Shown here: piece by piece, positions 42,237-56,861 of the stretch
How positions within the stretch are numbered: the stretch's first letter is position 1
How the letters are laid out: each line of letters begins with the position of its first letter
Origin: Bauldia litoralis
Lineage (GTDB): Bacteria > Pseudomonadota > Alphaproteobacteria > Rhizobiales > Kaistiaceae
Direction: 5' to 3'
Assembly: GCF_900104485.1 (NCBI RefSeq)
Contig: NZ_FMXQ01000005.1
Span: 186,001-250,000 of the forward strand
Length of the DNA: 64,000 nucleotides
Notes under the pieces: model-generated
What the model was told of the DNA's origin: nothing
Seen by the model: the letters and a program-made list of their open reading frames with translations, nothing else
Database searches by the model: none
Translations under genes and position numbers: made by a program

Positions 42237-44445
42237 CTAAGCGGAATGCTCGAAGACGACGGTCGCCAGCGGCGGAATCGTGAGCGATAGCGACGCCGGT
42301 CGACCTTGCCAAGGGGTCGGATCAGCCATCACCTCGCCCCCGTTTCCGACGTTCGAACCGCCATAGGCGGCGGCGTCGGTGTTGAGCCTTTCGACCCAGC
42401 GACCCTGGCGGGGAACGCCGAGCCGGTAGCCCTCGCGGACGACCGGGGTGAAGTTGCAGACGACGAGGACCGGCGGGTCACCGTCGTTGCCATAGCGGAG
42501 ATAGGCGTAGACGCTGTTGGCGGCGTCGGTCGCCTCCACCCACTCGAAGCCGGCGGGATCGGCGTCCTTGACGTGCAGGGCGGGGATCTCGCGATAGATC
42601 CGGTTGAGGTCGCGGACCAGCGACTGGACCTCGCGATGCGGCGCCTGGTCGAGGAGATGCCAGTCGAGCGACCGGTCGTGGTTCCACTCGCGCTCCTGGG
42701 CAAACTCGCCCCCCATGAACAAGAGCTTCTTGCCCGGGTGGGTCCACATGAAGCCGAAATAGGCGCGCAGGTTGGCGAATTTCTGCCACGGGTCGCCCGG
42801 CATCTTGCCGATCAGCGAGCCCTTGCCATGAACCACCTCGTCGTGGCTCAGCGGCAGGACGAAATTCTCGCTATAGGCATAGTGGATGCCGAAGGTCATC
42901 TGGTGGTGATGATGCTTCCGGTGGACCGGCTCGTGGCTCATGTATTCGAGCGTGTCGTGCATCCAGCCCATGTTCCACTTGTAGCCGAAGCCGAGCCCGC
43001 CGCCGTCGACCGGGCGCGAGACCTGCGGCCATGACGTCGATTCCTCGGCGATGGTGGTGGTGCCGGGATGCTCGCCGAAGGTGGCGGTGTTGAGCTCGCG
43101 AATGAAGCCGATCGCCTCGAGATTTTCGCGGCCGCCGTGGACATTCGGAATCCATTCGCCGGCATTGCGCGAATAGTCGAGGTAGAGCATCGAGGCGACG
43201 GCATCGACCCGCAGCGCATCGATGTGGAAACGCTCGAGCCAGAACAGCGCGTTGGCGATCAGGAAATTGCGGACCTCGTTGCGTCCGAAATTGTAGATCA
43301 GCGTGTTCCAGTCCTTGTGGAAGCCGAGCCGCGGATCCTCATGCTCGTAGAGCGCGGTGCCATCGAAGCGCATCAGGCCGTGGGCATCGCTCGGGAAATG
43401 CGCCGGCACCCAGTCGATGATGACGCCGAGGCCCGCCTCGTGGCAGCGATCGACGAATTCGGCGAAGTCCTCCGGCGTGCCGAAGCGGCTGGTCGGCGCG
43501 AACAGGCCGACCGGCTGGTAGCCCCAGGAGCCGTCGAAAGGAAACTCCGACACCGGCATCAGTTCGAGATGGGTAAAGCCTATGTCGGTAGCATAGGCGA
43601 CGAGCTGGTCGGCGAGATCGGCATAGCTGAGGTAGGCGTTGCCGTCCTTGCGCCGCCACGAGCCGAGATGAACCTCGTAGACCGACATCGGCGCGGCTAG
43701 ACCCTGGCGCTCCTGACGCTCGGCCAGCCAGGCATCGTCGCGCCACTGATGGGTGTCGGCGGGGACGATGCGCGAGGCGGTGGCCGGCGGGTGCTCCTGG
43801 GCAAAGGCGATCGGATCGGCCTTCAGCGGCTGGAGGCGACCGTCGGGGCCGAGGATCTCGTACTTGTAGGTGGCGCCCGGCTCGACACCGGGAATGAACA
43901 GCTCCCAGACGCCGATATCGAGGCGCTTGCGCATCGGATGGCGGCGGCCGTCCCACTGGTTGAACTCGCCGACGACGCTGACGCGGCTGGCATTGGGCGC
44001 CCAGACGGCGAAGGCGACGCCGTCGACATCTTCCATCCTGCGGGGATGGGCGCCGAGGCGATCGTAGACGCGGCGATGGCGGCCCTCGGCGATCAGGTGG
44101 ACATCGAGATCGCCGAGAATCGGCGGGAAGCGGTAGGGGTCCTCGGTGCGCCAACTGGCGGCCGCGTTGGCGCATTCGACCAGATAGGGGAACGGGCTGC
44201 GGCGGCGCGGCACCGGCCCGGCGAAGAAGCCGGCGGGGTGGAGCTTTTCGAGGGTAGCCACCTCGCGGCCGGTCTTCTTGTCGATGACCTTGGCCTCGTC
44301 GGCGCCGGGCGAAAAGACCCGCACCGAAACCGGGCTGTCGGGATGGGCGTGCATGCCGAGGATGGCGAAGGGATCGCCATGGCGCGCATCGACCACCGCT
44401 TCGATCGCGGCGTCGTTCGGTCTCCAGACCGGGGCTTTGGTGATC

Positions 44446-44456
<11 letters not shown>
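42237..44456 (-). CDS. glgB: 1,4-alpha-glucan branching enzyme GlgB (GH13)
   Basis: 739 residues, full length with the extra N-terminal domain (DPFAILGMH is typical of GlgB) and a CBM48 domain ([23 protein letters not shown]). Catalytic segments are [17 protein letters not shown] (Asp), [11 protein letters not shown] (Glu) and [15 protein letters not shown] (third Asp). It introduces alpha-1,6 branches in glucan made by GlgE. Its start overlaps the treS-maltokinase stop by 11 bases. Confidence 0.96.
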
Positions 44457-49880
<5,424 letters not shown>

Positions 49881-50000
49881 GCTCGCTGAATCCGGAGGTG
49901 TGTTCAAGGTTGATGAGATCAGGTCAACGCCTGGCGCACGGCGATGTTCCCGAAAAATGGCGGAACCGTGTTCAATCCGTATCGCTCGCCCAGCCTGACG

Positions 50001-50903
50001 TCAGGGCAGATAGTGGGTCCGCTCGAGGAAGAGCTTCAGGCGCTCGGGGAAGGTCAGCGTCGCCCGGCTGAGCTTCGGGCAATCGTCGATCGCCTTGTCG
50101 ACGAGGCAGACCTCCTCGCCCCGGTCGGCGGCGAAATTCCAGTTGTCGCTCAACTGCTTCCAGGCGTCGTCGCCCTCGCCGGCGCGGATCTTGGCGGCGA
50201 CCCAGCCGGCGAGGAAGCCCGGCGATTTCCATTGCTCGTCCGGCTCGATCCCCTCCTCGAGCTGTTCGAGCCATTCGCGGTGGTTGGCGAGATAGCGCTG
50301 GTCGGCCGACGCGTCGTAGGCCTTGCCGCCGCGCACGGTGACGATCAGCAGCGGCGCAGCGCTGCAGGCATAGCAATCGAATTCGTAGAGAAAGCGATTG
50401 TCATAGGTAACGATCTCGGCCACCCCGTCACCATTGGCGTCGCGAAGGTAGCCGCCGTCTCCGTCGAATTCGCCGATCGGCACGGCGACCCAGCGACCGT
50501 CGGCCTCCGCCGCGACGATGGTCTGGGTGCAGCAATGGGCGCCGCCGGAATAGCTGGTGAAGAGGATCTCCGGGCCGTCGTTTTCCGGGTCTATCTCGGC
50601 GATGCTCGCCTCGGTCGCCGGGAAGTCGAAGCCGGCGGCGACGCCGACGATCTCCAGCACGGGGGCGCCGTCGACCGTCACGGTCAGGACCGGGCTGTCG
50701 AAATCCGGATCAATGCGCGGCCGGCGCTCCATGACGATGGTAGCCGTCAGCGAACCGACCGTGACCGAGGCGGTGTCCGACCCATCGGCGAATTCCGTCG
50801 TCGGATATTCGGGATCGACTGGCTGGGCGCAGGCGGCCGAAGCGGCGACGGCCGCCAGGAAGAGACCGGGCACGCACCTGACAAGCGTCGTAATGACGGG
50901 CAA
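50001..50903 (-). CDS. Unknown secreted protein with SGGAHCC motif
   Basis: 300 residues from a TTG start with GGAGGTAGGAA upstream. A signal peptide of about 26 residues ends SAACAQ, so the protein should be periplasmic. Two acidic repeat-like segments, PENDGPEILFTSYSGGAHCC (about 105-124) and DANGDGVAEIVTYDN, resemble FG-GAP/calcium-binding turns and suggest a small beta-propeller or an adhesin-like fold. Six or so cysteines (HCC, CYAC, CLV, CPK) could form disulfides. No enzymatic family is recognised. It stands alone, convergent with nothing, 120 bases upstream of the glgE start. Confidence 0.7.
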   Translation of the reverse strand: MPVITTLVRCVPGLFLAAVAASAACAQPVDPEYPTTEFADGSDTASVTVGSLTATIVMERRPRIDPDFDSPVLTVTVDGAPVLEIVGVAAGFDFPATEASIAEIDPENDGPEILFTSYSGGAHCCTQTIVAAEADGRWVAVPIGEFDGDGGYLRDANGDGVAEIVTYDNRFLYEFDCYACSAAPLLIVTVRGGKAYDASADQRYLANHREWLEQLEEGIEPDEQWKSPGFLAGWVAAKIRAGEGDDAWKQLSDNWNFAADRGEEVCLVDKAIDDCPKLSRATLTFPERLKLFLERTHYLP

Positions 50904-51017
50904 TTCCTACCTCCCTCGGCAAATCGCACTCTAGGCCGGCGCGGCTCCTCCGGGAAACCCCGGAATGGCAAGGCGGCGGCGGTCTGCTAGTCTTGCCGGC
51001 AATCGATTGGAGGAACC

Positions 51018-51398
51018 ATGACCGACACCTATTCGCTCAAGACCATCCGCCTGAACCTCGCCCGCACCAAGGAGTTTCCCGAGGGCAGCGACCGGCATGG
51101 CTATCGCTTCACCGCGCCGCTCGACGCCGAGGGCCATCTCAATGCCGAAGGCTGGAAGAAGCACCGGGACGTCTGCCGCGTGGTGCGGTTCTGGGCCGGC
51201 GAAGAGGACGATATCGGTCATCTTGTGCACCGACCCGGTGGCTCGTGGGGCTTCACCTATGACATCGACGGCGACGAGGGCGACGAATCCGGCTTCAAGC
51301 TGTCGAGCCACACGTTCGTGCCGGGCGAATACCTGTCGATCCGCGACGACGACGGTGAATTGCACACCTTCATCGTGGTGACAGTGCAGGACATCTGA
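51018..51398 (+). CDS. Conserved small protein of unknown function
   Basis: 126 residues with a strong ribosome site (GGAGGAACC) before ATG 51018. It is acidic and soluble, with no signal or membrane segment. A recognisable segment is RPGGSWGFTYDIDGDEGDE, followed by a C-terminal beta-rich part (VPGEYLSIRDDDGELHTF). I do not recognise the family. It is a single-gene unit followed by hairpins, and it is divergent from the SGGAHCC protein. Confidence 0.7.
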   Translation: MTDTYSLKTIRLNLARTKEFPEGSDRHGYRFTAPLDAEGHLNAEGWKKHRDVCRVVRFWAGEEDDIGHLVHRPGGSWGFTYDIDGDEGDESGFKLSSHTFVPGEYLSIRDDDGELHTFIVVTVQDI

Positions 51399-51457
51399 CC
51401 CGCGAGCGGGCTGTCTGTCGGTCGACCTGCCTATTTTCCGGGCAGAATCGACCGACA
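51399..51457 (+). terminator. Two consecutive hairpins after the small unknown gene
   Basis: CCCGC-GA-GCGGG (51399-51410) directly follows the stop. A second hairpin has perfect outer arms TGTCGGTCGA / TCGACCGACA (51416-51425, 51448-51457) and a nested CTGCC / GGCAG. The second is unusually long and lies 97 bases before the NMT1-type binding protein, so it may be a terminator or a leader structure for that operon. Confidence 0.6.
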
Positions 51458-51553
51458 TCGCGATGACGCCGGTTTTGCGCACCGGCACGAGACTTGCGAC
51501 CGCCTCTCCAGCGGCGCCCTTCGGGACGCCAGTGCAAACGGAGAGATCATCGC

Positions 51554-52585
51554 ATGTCCATCCTTCATTCCACCCGATCCTCGCACCGCCTGATGCTGCT
51601 GGCCGCCGCGGCGATCGGCTTCGCCGCGCCGGCGCTTGCCCAGACGCCGATCAAGTTTTCGCTCGACTGGAAGATCGAGGGGCCCGCCGCGCCGTTCCTG
51701 ATCGCCAAGGAGAAGGGCTACTTCCAGGACGAGGGCCTGGACGTCACCATCGACACCGGCTCCGGCTCGGTCGAGCCGATCAACCGCGTCGCCTCTGGCG
51801 CCTATGACATGGGCTTCGGCGACATCAACTCGGTAATCAAGTTCAACGACCAGAATCCGGACACGGCGCTGAAGTCGGTCTACATGGTCTACAACAAGCC
51901 GGCCTTCGCCATCGTCGGCCGCAAGAGCCTCGGCGTCAGCGAACCGAAGGATCTCGAAGGCAAGAAGCTCGGCGCGCCGGCGCCCGACGGCGCCTATGCG
52001 CAATGGCCGATCTTCGTCGCGGCAAACGACATCGACGCCGACAAGGTGACGATCGAGAATGTCGGCTTCCCGGTCCGCGAGCCGATGCTGGCCTCGGAGC
52101 AGGTCGACGCGATCACCGGCTTCTCCTTCTCATCCTTCATTAACCTCAAGGCCAACGGCGTCCCGGTCGACGACATCGCGGTCATGCTGATGGCCGACTA
52201 TGGCGTCGACCTCTACGGCAACACGATCATCGTCTCGCCGTCCTTCGCCGAAGAGAATCCCGAGGCGGTGAAAGGCTTCCTCAAGGCACTGAACAAGGCG
52301 ATCAAGGAGACGATCGCCGATCCGGAAGCTGCGATCGAATACGTCACGGCCGCCAACGCGATCGTCGACAAGGCGACCGAACTGGAGCGGCTGCAGATGG
52401 CGCTCGACCAGAATGTCATGACCGACGAGGTCAAGGCCAACGGTCTCGGCGCGGTGGACATGGAGCGGCTCGGCGCGGCGATCGACCAGATCGGCCTGAC
52501 CTTCGAATATGCCGCCAAGCCGACCGCCGAGGCGACCTTCGACCCGAGCTTCCTGCCGGCGGACGACGAGCGGATGGTGGAATAG
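51554..52585 (+). CDS. NMT1/THI5-type ABC transporter substrate-binding protein
   Basis: 343 residues from ATG at 51554 with GGAGAGATC upstream. A signal peptide of about 29 residues ends APALAQ. The fold of the SsuA/TauA/THI5 group follows: IKFSLDWKIEGPAAPFLIAKE, then YFQDEGLDVTIDTGSGS, YDMGFGDIN and a large C-terminal helix region. Ligands of the group include sulfonates, nitrate, riboflavin and hydroxymethylpyrimidine. It is followed by an ATPase and a permease, but a repeat element of about 180 bases lies between. Confidence 0.88.
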   Translation: MSILHSTRSSHRLMLLAAAAIGFAAPALAQTPIKFSLDWKIEGPAAPFLIAKEKGYFQDEGLDVTIDTGSGSVEPINRVASGAYDMGFGDINSVIKFNDQNPDTALKSVYMVYNKPAFAIVGRKSLGVSEPKDLEGKKLGAPAPDGAYAQWPIFVAANDIDADKVTIENVGFPVREPMLASEQVDAITGFSFSSFINLKANGVPVDDIAVMLMADYGVDLYGNTIIVSPSFAEENPEAVKGFLKALNKAIKETIADPEAAIEYVTAANAIVDKATELERLQMALDQNVMTDEVKANGLGAVDMERLGAAIDQIGLTFEYAAKPTAEATFDPSFLPADDERMVE

Positions 52586-52693
52586 CCTTGGCTCCCCAGG
52601 GAGAAGACGCGGACGCCTGCCGGGTTCCGCTTCCGCAATTACAACGACGTCTTGCAGGTTTGTATGTCCACGTGGACACGCCCGGAACCCTTC

Positions 52694-52872
52694 CCCTCTC
52701 CCGACGGGAGAGGGCGTTTCTCTTTGCGAGCAGAGTGGCGAGCTTAGAGAAACGGGGTGAGGGGCGTGTCCTTTGAGCTTCGGGTTCGCCCCTCACCCTG
52801 CCGGCCTAGACGTCTCGGCCGCTATGCGACCTGCGACGTCAAGGCCGCCAGCCCTCTCCCAATGGGAGAGGG
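52694..52872. repeat. Composite intergenic palindromic element, copy 2
   Basis: A 179-bp relative of the element at 18188-18374, in the same orientation. It has terminal palindromes CCCTCTCCC-N3-GGGAGAGGG (52694-52714, 52852-52872) and internal GGGTGAGGGGC (52755-52765) / GCCCCTCACCC (52788-52798). It fills most of the 315-base gap 52586-52900 between the binding-protein and ATPase genes; the remaining part of that gap, 52586-52693, shows no gene. Confidence 0.85.
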
Positions 52873-52900
52873 GGCGCCACTCGACGACCGGAAGCCCTCC

Positions 52901-53683
52901 ATGCGCGGCTTCGTGACCTTGGAGGGTGTCCGCCACGCCTATGGCGGGGCGGGAACGCAGTTGGCCGTCGACAACCTGACGCTGGCGATCGAGAAGGGCG
53001 AATTCGCCGCGGTGGTCGGGCCGTCGGGGTGCGGCAAGTCGACCCTGATGAAGCTCGCGACCGGGCTGCAATTTCCGCAGAACGGCGTGGTGACGGTCGC
53101 CGGGGAGGTCGTCGAGAAGCCGGTGAAAATCGCCGGCATGGCCTTCCAGGCGCCGACGCTGCTGCCGTGGCGGACGACGCTCGACAACGTGCTGCTGCCG
53201 CTCGAAATCGTCGAGCCGCACCGCAAACGCATTCGCCGCGACCGGGCCGCCTATCGCGAGCGCGCGGAGGCGCTGCTGGCGCAGGTCGGGCTCGACGGGG
53301 CCGGCGACAAGTTTCCCTGGGAGCTGTCCGGCGGCATGCAGATGCGCGCCTCGCTCTGCCGGGCGCTGGTCCACGAGCCGCAACTGCTGATGCTCGACGA
53401 ACCCTTCGGGGCGCTCGACGCCTTCACCCGCGAGGAGCTGTGGTGCGTGATCCGCGACATCCATGCGGCCAGCGGCGTCACCATCATCCTCGTCACCCAC
53501 GACCTGCGCGAGGCGGTGTTTCTCGCCGACCGGATCTTCGTCATGTCGGCCCGGCCGGGACATATCCTTGTCGAGAAGCAAATCGACTTTCCGCGTCCCC
53601 GCGACCTCGAACTGACCTATGCGGCGCCGTTCCAGGACATGGTGCATGAACTGCGCGGCCACATCGTCGAGGCGCGCAAGTAA
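52901..53683 (+). CDS. ABC transporter ATP-binding protein (SsuB/TauB type)
   Basis: 260 residues. Walker A GPSGCGKST at 40-48, a Q-loop at MAFQAPTLLPW, signature LSGGMQMR, Walker B LLMLDEPFGALD, and the H-loop THDLREA. I chose ATG at 52901; a longer frame back to 52757 translates the repeat element and is rejected. The ribosome site is weak. It partners with the permease that overlaps its stop (TAATG) and with the binding protein at 51554. Confidence 0.9.
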   Translation: MRGFVTLEGVRHAYGGAGTQLAVDNLTLAIEKGEFAAVVGPSGCGKSTLMKLATGLQFPQNGVVTVAGEVVEKPVKIAGMAFQAPTLLPWRTTLDNVLLPLEIVEPHRKRIRRDRAAYRERAEALLAQVGLDGAGDKFPWELSGGMQMRASLCRALVHEPQLLMLDEPFGALDAFTREELWCVIRDIHAASGVTIILVTHDLREAVFLADRIFVMSARPGHILVEKQIDFPRPRDLELTYAAPFQDMVHELRGHIVEARK

Positions 53684-54456
53684 TGCCGACATCCCTCGCC
53701 ATCCGCGCCGCGCCCTGGGTCTTCGTCATCGGCATGCTGGTCGTCTGGCAGGCAGCGGTCGCGATCTTCGCCATCCCGCCCTTCGTGCTGCCGCCGCCGA
53801 CGGCGGTGGCCGGGGCGATCGTCCAGTACTGGAACGCCATCTGGTACGAGTCGCTGTTCACGCTGGGGACGACGATGGCCGGGTTCCTGCTCGCCGTCGG
53901 CTTCGGCCTGGCGCTCGGGCTGTTCATCGGCTGGTCGCGGACGATCTATGCCGGGCTCTACCCGCTGATGATCGGCTTCAACGCCGTGCCCAAGGTGGCG
54001 GTGGTGCCGATCCTCGTCTTGTGGTTCGGCATCGGCGCGGTTCCGGCGATCATCACCGCCTTCCTGATCTCCTTCTTCCCGATCGTCGTCAATGTCGCGA
54101 CCGGGCTCGCGACCATCGAGCCGGAACTCGAGGACGTGCTCAAGGCGCTCGGCGCCTCGAAGCTCGACATCATGCGCAAGGTCGGGATTCCGCGCGCCCT
54201 GCCGTATTTCTTCGGCTCGCTGAAAATCGCGATCACGCTCGCCTTCGTCGGTTCGGTGATCTCGGAATCGATCGCCTCCAACCACGGGATCGGCAACCTG
54301 ATGCTGCAGGCACAGTCGCAGTTCAAGGTGCCGCTGATCTTCGCCGGGCTGGTGGTGCTGGCCGTCGAAGGGATCGCGATGTACGCGGTCATGGCCTGGC
54401 TGGAGAAGCGGATGACCGGCTGGGCGCACCGCTCGACGGGCTTCGCCTCAAGCTGA
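53683..54456 (+). CDS. ABC transporter permease (SsuC/TauC type)
   Basis: 257-residue inner-membrane protein with about six transmembrane segments. The cytoplasmic EAA-type loop is LKALGASKLDIMRKVGIPRALPYF, and the segment before it (PKVAVVPILVLWFGIG) is typical of nitrate/sulfonate/HMP permeases. The ATG overlaps the ATPase stop (TAATG). It completes the importer begun at 51554. Confidence 0.92.
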   Translation: MPTSLAIRAAPWVFVIGMLVVWQAAVAIFAIPPFVLPPPTAVAGAIVQYWNAIWYESLFTLGTTMAGFLLAVGFGLALGLFIGWSRTIYAGLYPLMIGFNAVPKVAVVPILVLWFGIGAVPAIITAFLISFFPIVVNVATGLATIEPELEDVLKALGASKLDIMRKVGIPRALPYFFGSLKIAITLAFVGSVISESIASNHGIGNLMLQAQSQFKVPLIFAGLVVLAVEGIAMYAVMAWLEKRMTGWAHRSTGFASS

Positions 54457-54502
54457 CACGATCGTATGATCGGGGTCCCGGGATTCGACCAAGCGAGCCG
54501 GC

Positions 54503-55027
54503 ATGGCGAAAGGTGAAATCGACAGCGACGGATGGCCGGCAGCACTCCGGCCGGCGATCGCGTCCTATTGGGCGGAGGATGCCGGGCTGTCGCCCGCCGA
54601 GGTCGCGGCGGCGGTTCTGGACCGGGCGACCGCCGCCTGCCATGTCGGCGACACCTGGACGGGATGCGGGCTGACGATCACGATCGACTCCGTGGACAAC
54701 CGGCACGGCAACGCTGCGCTCGTCGCCTTCTCCATCGCGCGCGACGGCGAGCGGCGCACCGGCGCGCTGTCGCTGGTCGCCATGACCGATGGATGGGTCC
54801 GGGCCGAGGTGCTGATCGACGGTGCGCGATGGCTCACGGCGCGCGCCGAGCTGGTCTATGAGGAAATCGAGTTCTGGCCGGCCGGCGCCGAGGATCACAC
54901 CGCGGACGGCGAGGCACCGGGGCGGATCGGCAAGCACGGGACATGGGCGCAGCTCGATCGCGATCGGTGGCCGCAGCTTGCCGGCACAGGCGAGCGCTGG
55001 CTGGCGGTCGAGCTCGTCGGTGCCTGA
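54503..55027 (+). CDS. Unknown protein, 174 residues
   Basis: No family recognised. It is rich in Ala, Trp and acidic residues. The segments are DGWPAALRPAIASYWAEDAG, a central beta-rich part, and WAQLDRDRWPQLAGTGERWL near the end. No signal peptide or membrane segment is seen. The start at 54503 has AGCCGGC rather than a good ribosome site. It is 46 bases after the permease and 112 bases before the ThDP enzyme, so co-transcription with the importer is possible. The coding call rests on length and codon bias. Confidence 0.5.
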   Translation: MAKGEIDSDGWPAALRPAIASYWAEDAGLSPAEVAAAVLDRATAACHVGDTWTGCGLTITIDSVDNRHGNAALVAFSIARDGERRTGALSLVAMTDGWVRAEVLIDGARWLTARAELVYEEIEFWPAGAEDHTADGEAPGRIGKHGTWAQLDRDRWPQLAGTGERWLAVELVGA

Positions 55028-55139
55028 GGGAAGAATGCACGAACCGACGCGGGCGCGGATGCGTTTTGTACGACAACATCGGGCCTGCTAGGCTGATTCC
55101 GATGCGCCACCACCCTCTCCCAACCTGACCGGAACCCCG

Positions 55140-56804
55140 ATGACCGCCACCCGCACCGGCGGCCAGATCCTGGCCGATGCCCTGCTCCTGAACGACGTCA
55201 GCCGCGCCTTCTGCGTGCCCGGCGAAAGCTACCTGGCGCTGCTCGACGCGCTCTATGATTCGCCGATCAAGGTGACGACCTTTCGCCAGGAAGGCGGGGC
55301 GGCGATGGCGGCCGACGCCTGGGGCAAGATGACCGGCCGGCCCGGCATCGTCATGGCGACGCGCGGCCCCGGCGCCACCAACGCCTCGGCGGGCCTGCAT
55401 GTCGCGCGGCAGGATTCGACGCCGATGATCCTGCTGCTCGGCCAGGTCGCCCGCCACATGCGCGAGCGCGAGGCCTTCCAGGAGATCAACATCAAGGCCT
55501 TCTTCGGCGAGGTCGCCAAATGGGTGGCCGAGATCGACCGGGCCGAGCGGATCCCGGAGTTCATCAGCCGCGCCTTCCACGAGGCGACATCCGGCCGGCC
55601 GGGGCCGGTGGTGCTCGGCCTGCCGGAGGACATGCTGCGCGATACCGTGGCCGTCGCCGACACCCGGCCCTGGGTCCAGGTCGAGACCTATCCCGGCCTA
55701 ACGCAGATGGCGCAGCTCCAGAAGATGCTGTGGGCGGCGAAGCGGCCGCTGGTCATTCTCGGCGGCACCCGCTGGAGCGACAACGCGGTCGCCGGCATGC
55801 GGCGCTTCGCCGAGCGCTTCGACCTGCCGATCGCCTGCTCCTTCCGCCGGCAGGCGCTGTTCGACAACGACCACCGGAACTATGCCGGCGACTTCGGGCT
55901 CGGCTTCAACCCGGCGCTGGCGAAGCAACTGAAAGACGCCGACCTGCTGCTGCTGGTCGGCGGGCGGATGAGCGAGATGCCGTCCGGCGGCTACGGGCAT
56001 ATCGCGATTCCGGAGCCCGACCAGAGACTGGTTCACGTCCATCCGGGGGCGGAGGAACTCGGCCGGGTCTACCATCCGACGCTGGCGATCCACGCCAGTC
56101 CCGCCGCCTTCGTCGCAGCGCTCGAAGGTCTTGAGCCGCCGCCGTCCGGCATCGCCTGGGCGGCGCAGACGCGGGCCGCTCGCGAGGCGTTCGAAGGCTG
56201 GACGGCACCGGTGACGAATGCCGGGCCGGTGCAGCTCAGCGAGATCATCGCCTGGCTGCGAGAGCGGCTGCCGGACGACGCGACGATTACCAACGGCGCC
56301 GGCAACTATTCCGGCTGGCTGCATCGCTTCTTCCGTTATCGCCGGTTCGGCACCCAACTGGCGCCGACCTCCGGCTCGATGGGCTACGGCATGCCGGCGG
56401 CGATCGCGGCGAAGCTCGCCCATCCGGAGCGTATCGCAGTCGCCTTCGCCGGCGACGGCTGCTTCCAGATGACCAGCCAGGAATTCGCCACCGCCGTGCA
56501 GGAGAAGGCGGCGATCGTCGTGGTGGTGGTCAATAACGGCATCCACGGGACGATCCGGATGCACCAGGAGCGCGACTACCCCAACCGCCACATCGCGACC
56601 GACCTCGTCGACCCGGACTTCGCGGCACTCGCCCGCGCCTATGGCGGGCATGGGGAGACGGTTGCGCGCACCGAGGACTTCGCACCGGCCTTCGAGGCCG
56701 CTCTCGCGTCTGGCAAACCGTCGATCATCGACCTCAAGTTCGACCCCGAGGCGATCACGCCGAGCCGCACCATGTCGGAGATCCGCGGCAGCGGGAAACG
56801 CTGA
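55140..56804 (+). CDS. Thiamine-diphosphate-dependent enzyme (acetolactate synthase-like)
   Basis: 554 residues with three ThDP-enzyme domains: an N-terminal Pyr domain with catalytic Glu51 (FRQEGGAAMAADAW), a central domain, and a C-terminal PP domain with the cofactor motif GDGCFQMTSQEF...NN (GDG to VVNNG). It resembles the large subunit of acetolactate synthase, glyoxylate carboligase or benzoylformate decarboxylase. There is no small regulatory subunit nearby, so biosynthetic acetohydroxyacid synthase is less likely. The upstream NMT1/THI5-type importer could supply a thiamine precursor, which is a speculative link. Substrate unknown. Confidence 0.88.
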   Translation: MTATRTGGQILADALLLNDVSRAFCVPGESYLALLDALYDSPIKVTTFRQEGGAAMAADAWGKMTGRPGIVMATRGPGATNASAGLHVARQDSTPMILLLGQVARHMREREAFQEINIKAFFGEVAKWVAEIDRAERIPEFISRAFHEATSGRPGPVVLGLPEDMLRDTVAVADTRPWVQVETYPGLTQMAQLQKMLWAAKRPLVILGGTRWSDNAVAGMRRFAERFDLPIACSFRRQALFDNDHRNYAGDFGLGFNPALAKQLKDADLLLLVGGRMSEMPSGGYGHIAIPEPDQRLVHVHPGAEELGRVYHPTLAIHASPAAFVAALEGLEPPPSGIAWAAQTRAAREAFEGWTAPVTNAGPVQLSEIIAWLRERLPDDATITNGAGNYSGWLHRFFRYRRFGTQLAPTSGSMGYGMPAAIAAKLAHPERIAVAFAGDGCFQMTSQEFATAVQEKAAIVVVVVNNGIHGTIRMHQERDYPNRHIATDLVDPDFAALARAYGGHGETVARTEDFAPAFEAALASGKPSIIDLKFDPEAITPSRTMSEIRGSGKR

Positions 56805-56828
56805 CCGATCCGGCACGAAACATGCGAG

Positions 56829-56851
56829 GCTCCGCCGGTCCCCGACGGAGC
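56829..56851 (+). terminator. Hairpin between ThDP enzyme and nucleoside hydrolase
   Basis: Stem GCTCCGCCGG / CCGACGGAGC (10 bp, one mismatch) with loop TCC, 25 bases after the ThDP stop. No T-run follows, and it is only 10 bases before the hydrolase ATG, so it may instead affect translation start of the hydrolase. Confidence 0.5.
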
Positions 56852-56861
56852 GAAGCAACAC

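Noticed and set aside
51399-51553. TPP riboswitch upstream of the NMT1/THI5-type binding protein
   Set aside because: The conserved CUGAGA and related helix cores are not present; only plain hairpins are seen.
52757-52900. 48-residue N-terminal extension of the SsuB/TauB-type ATPase
   Set aside because: It is a translation of the intergenic palindromic element; the ATPase family starts at 52901.
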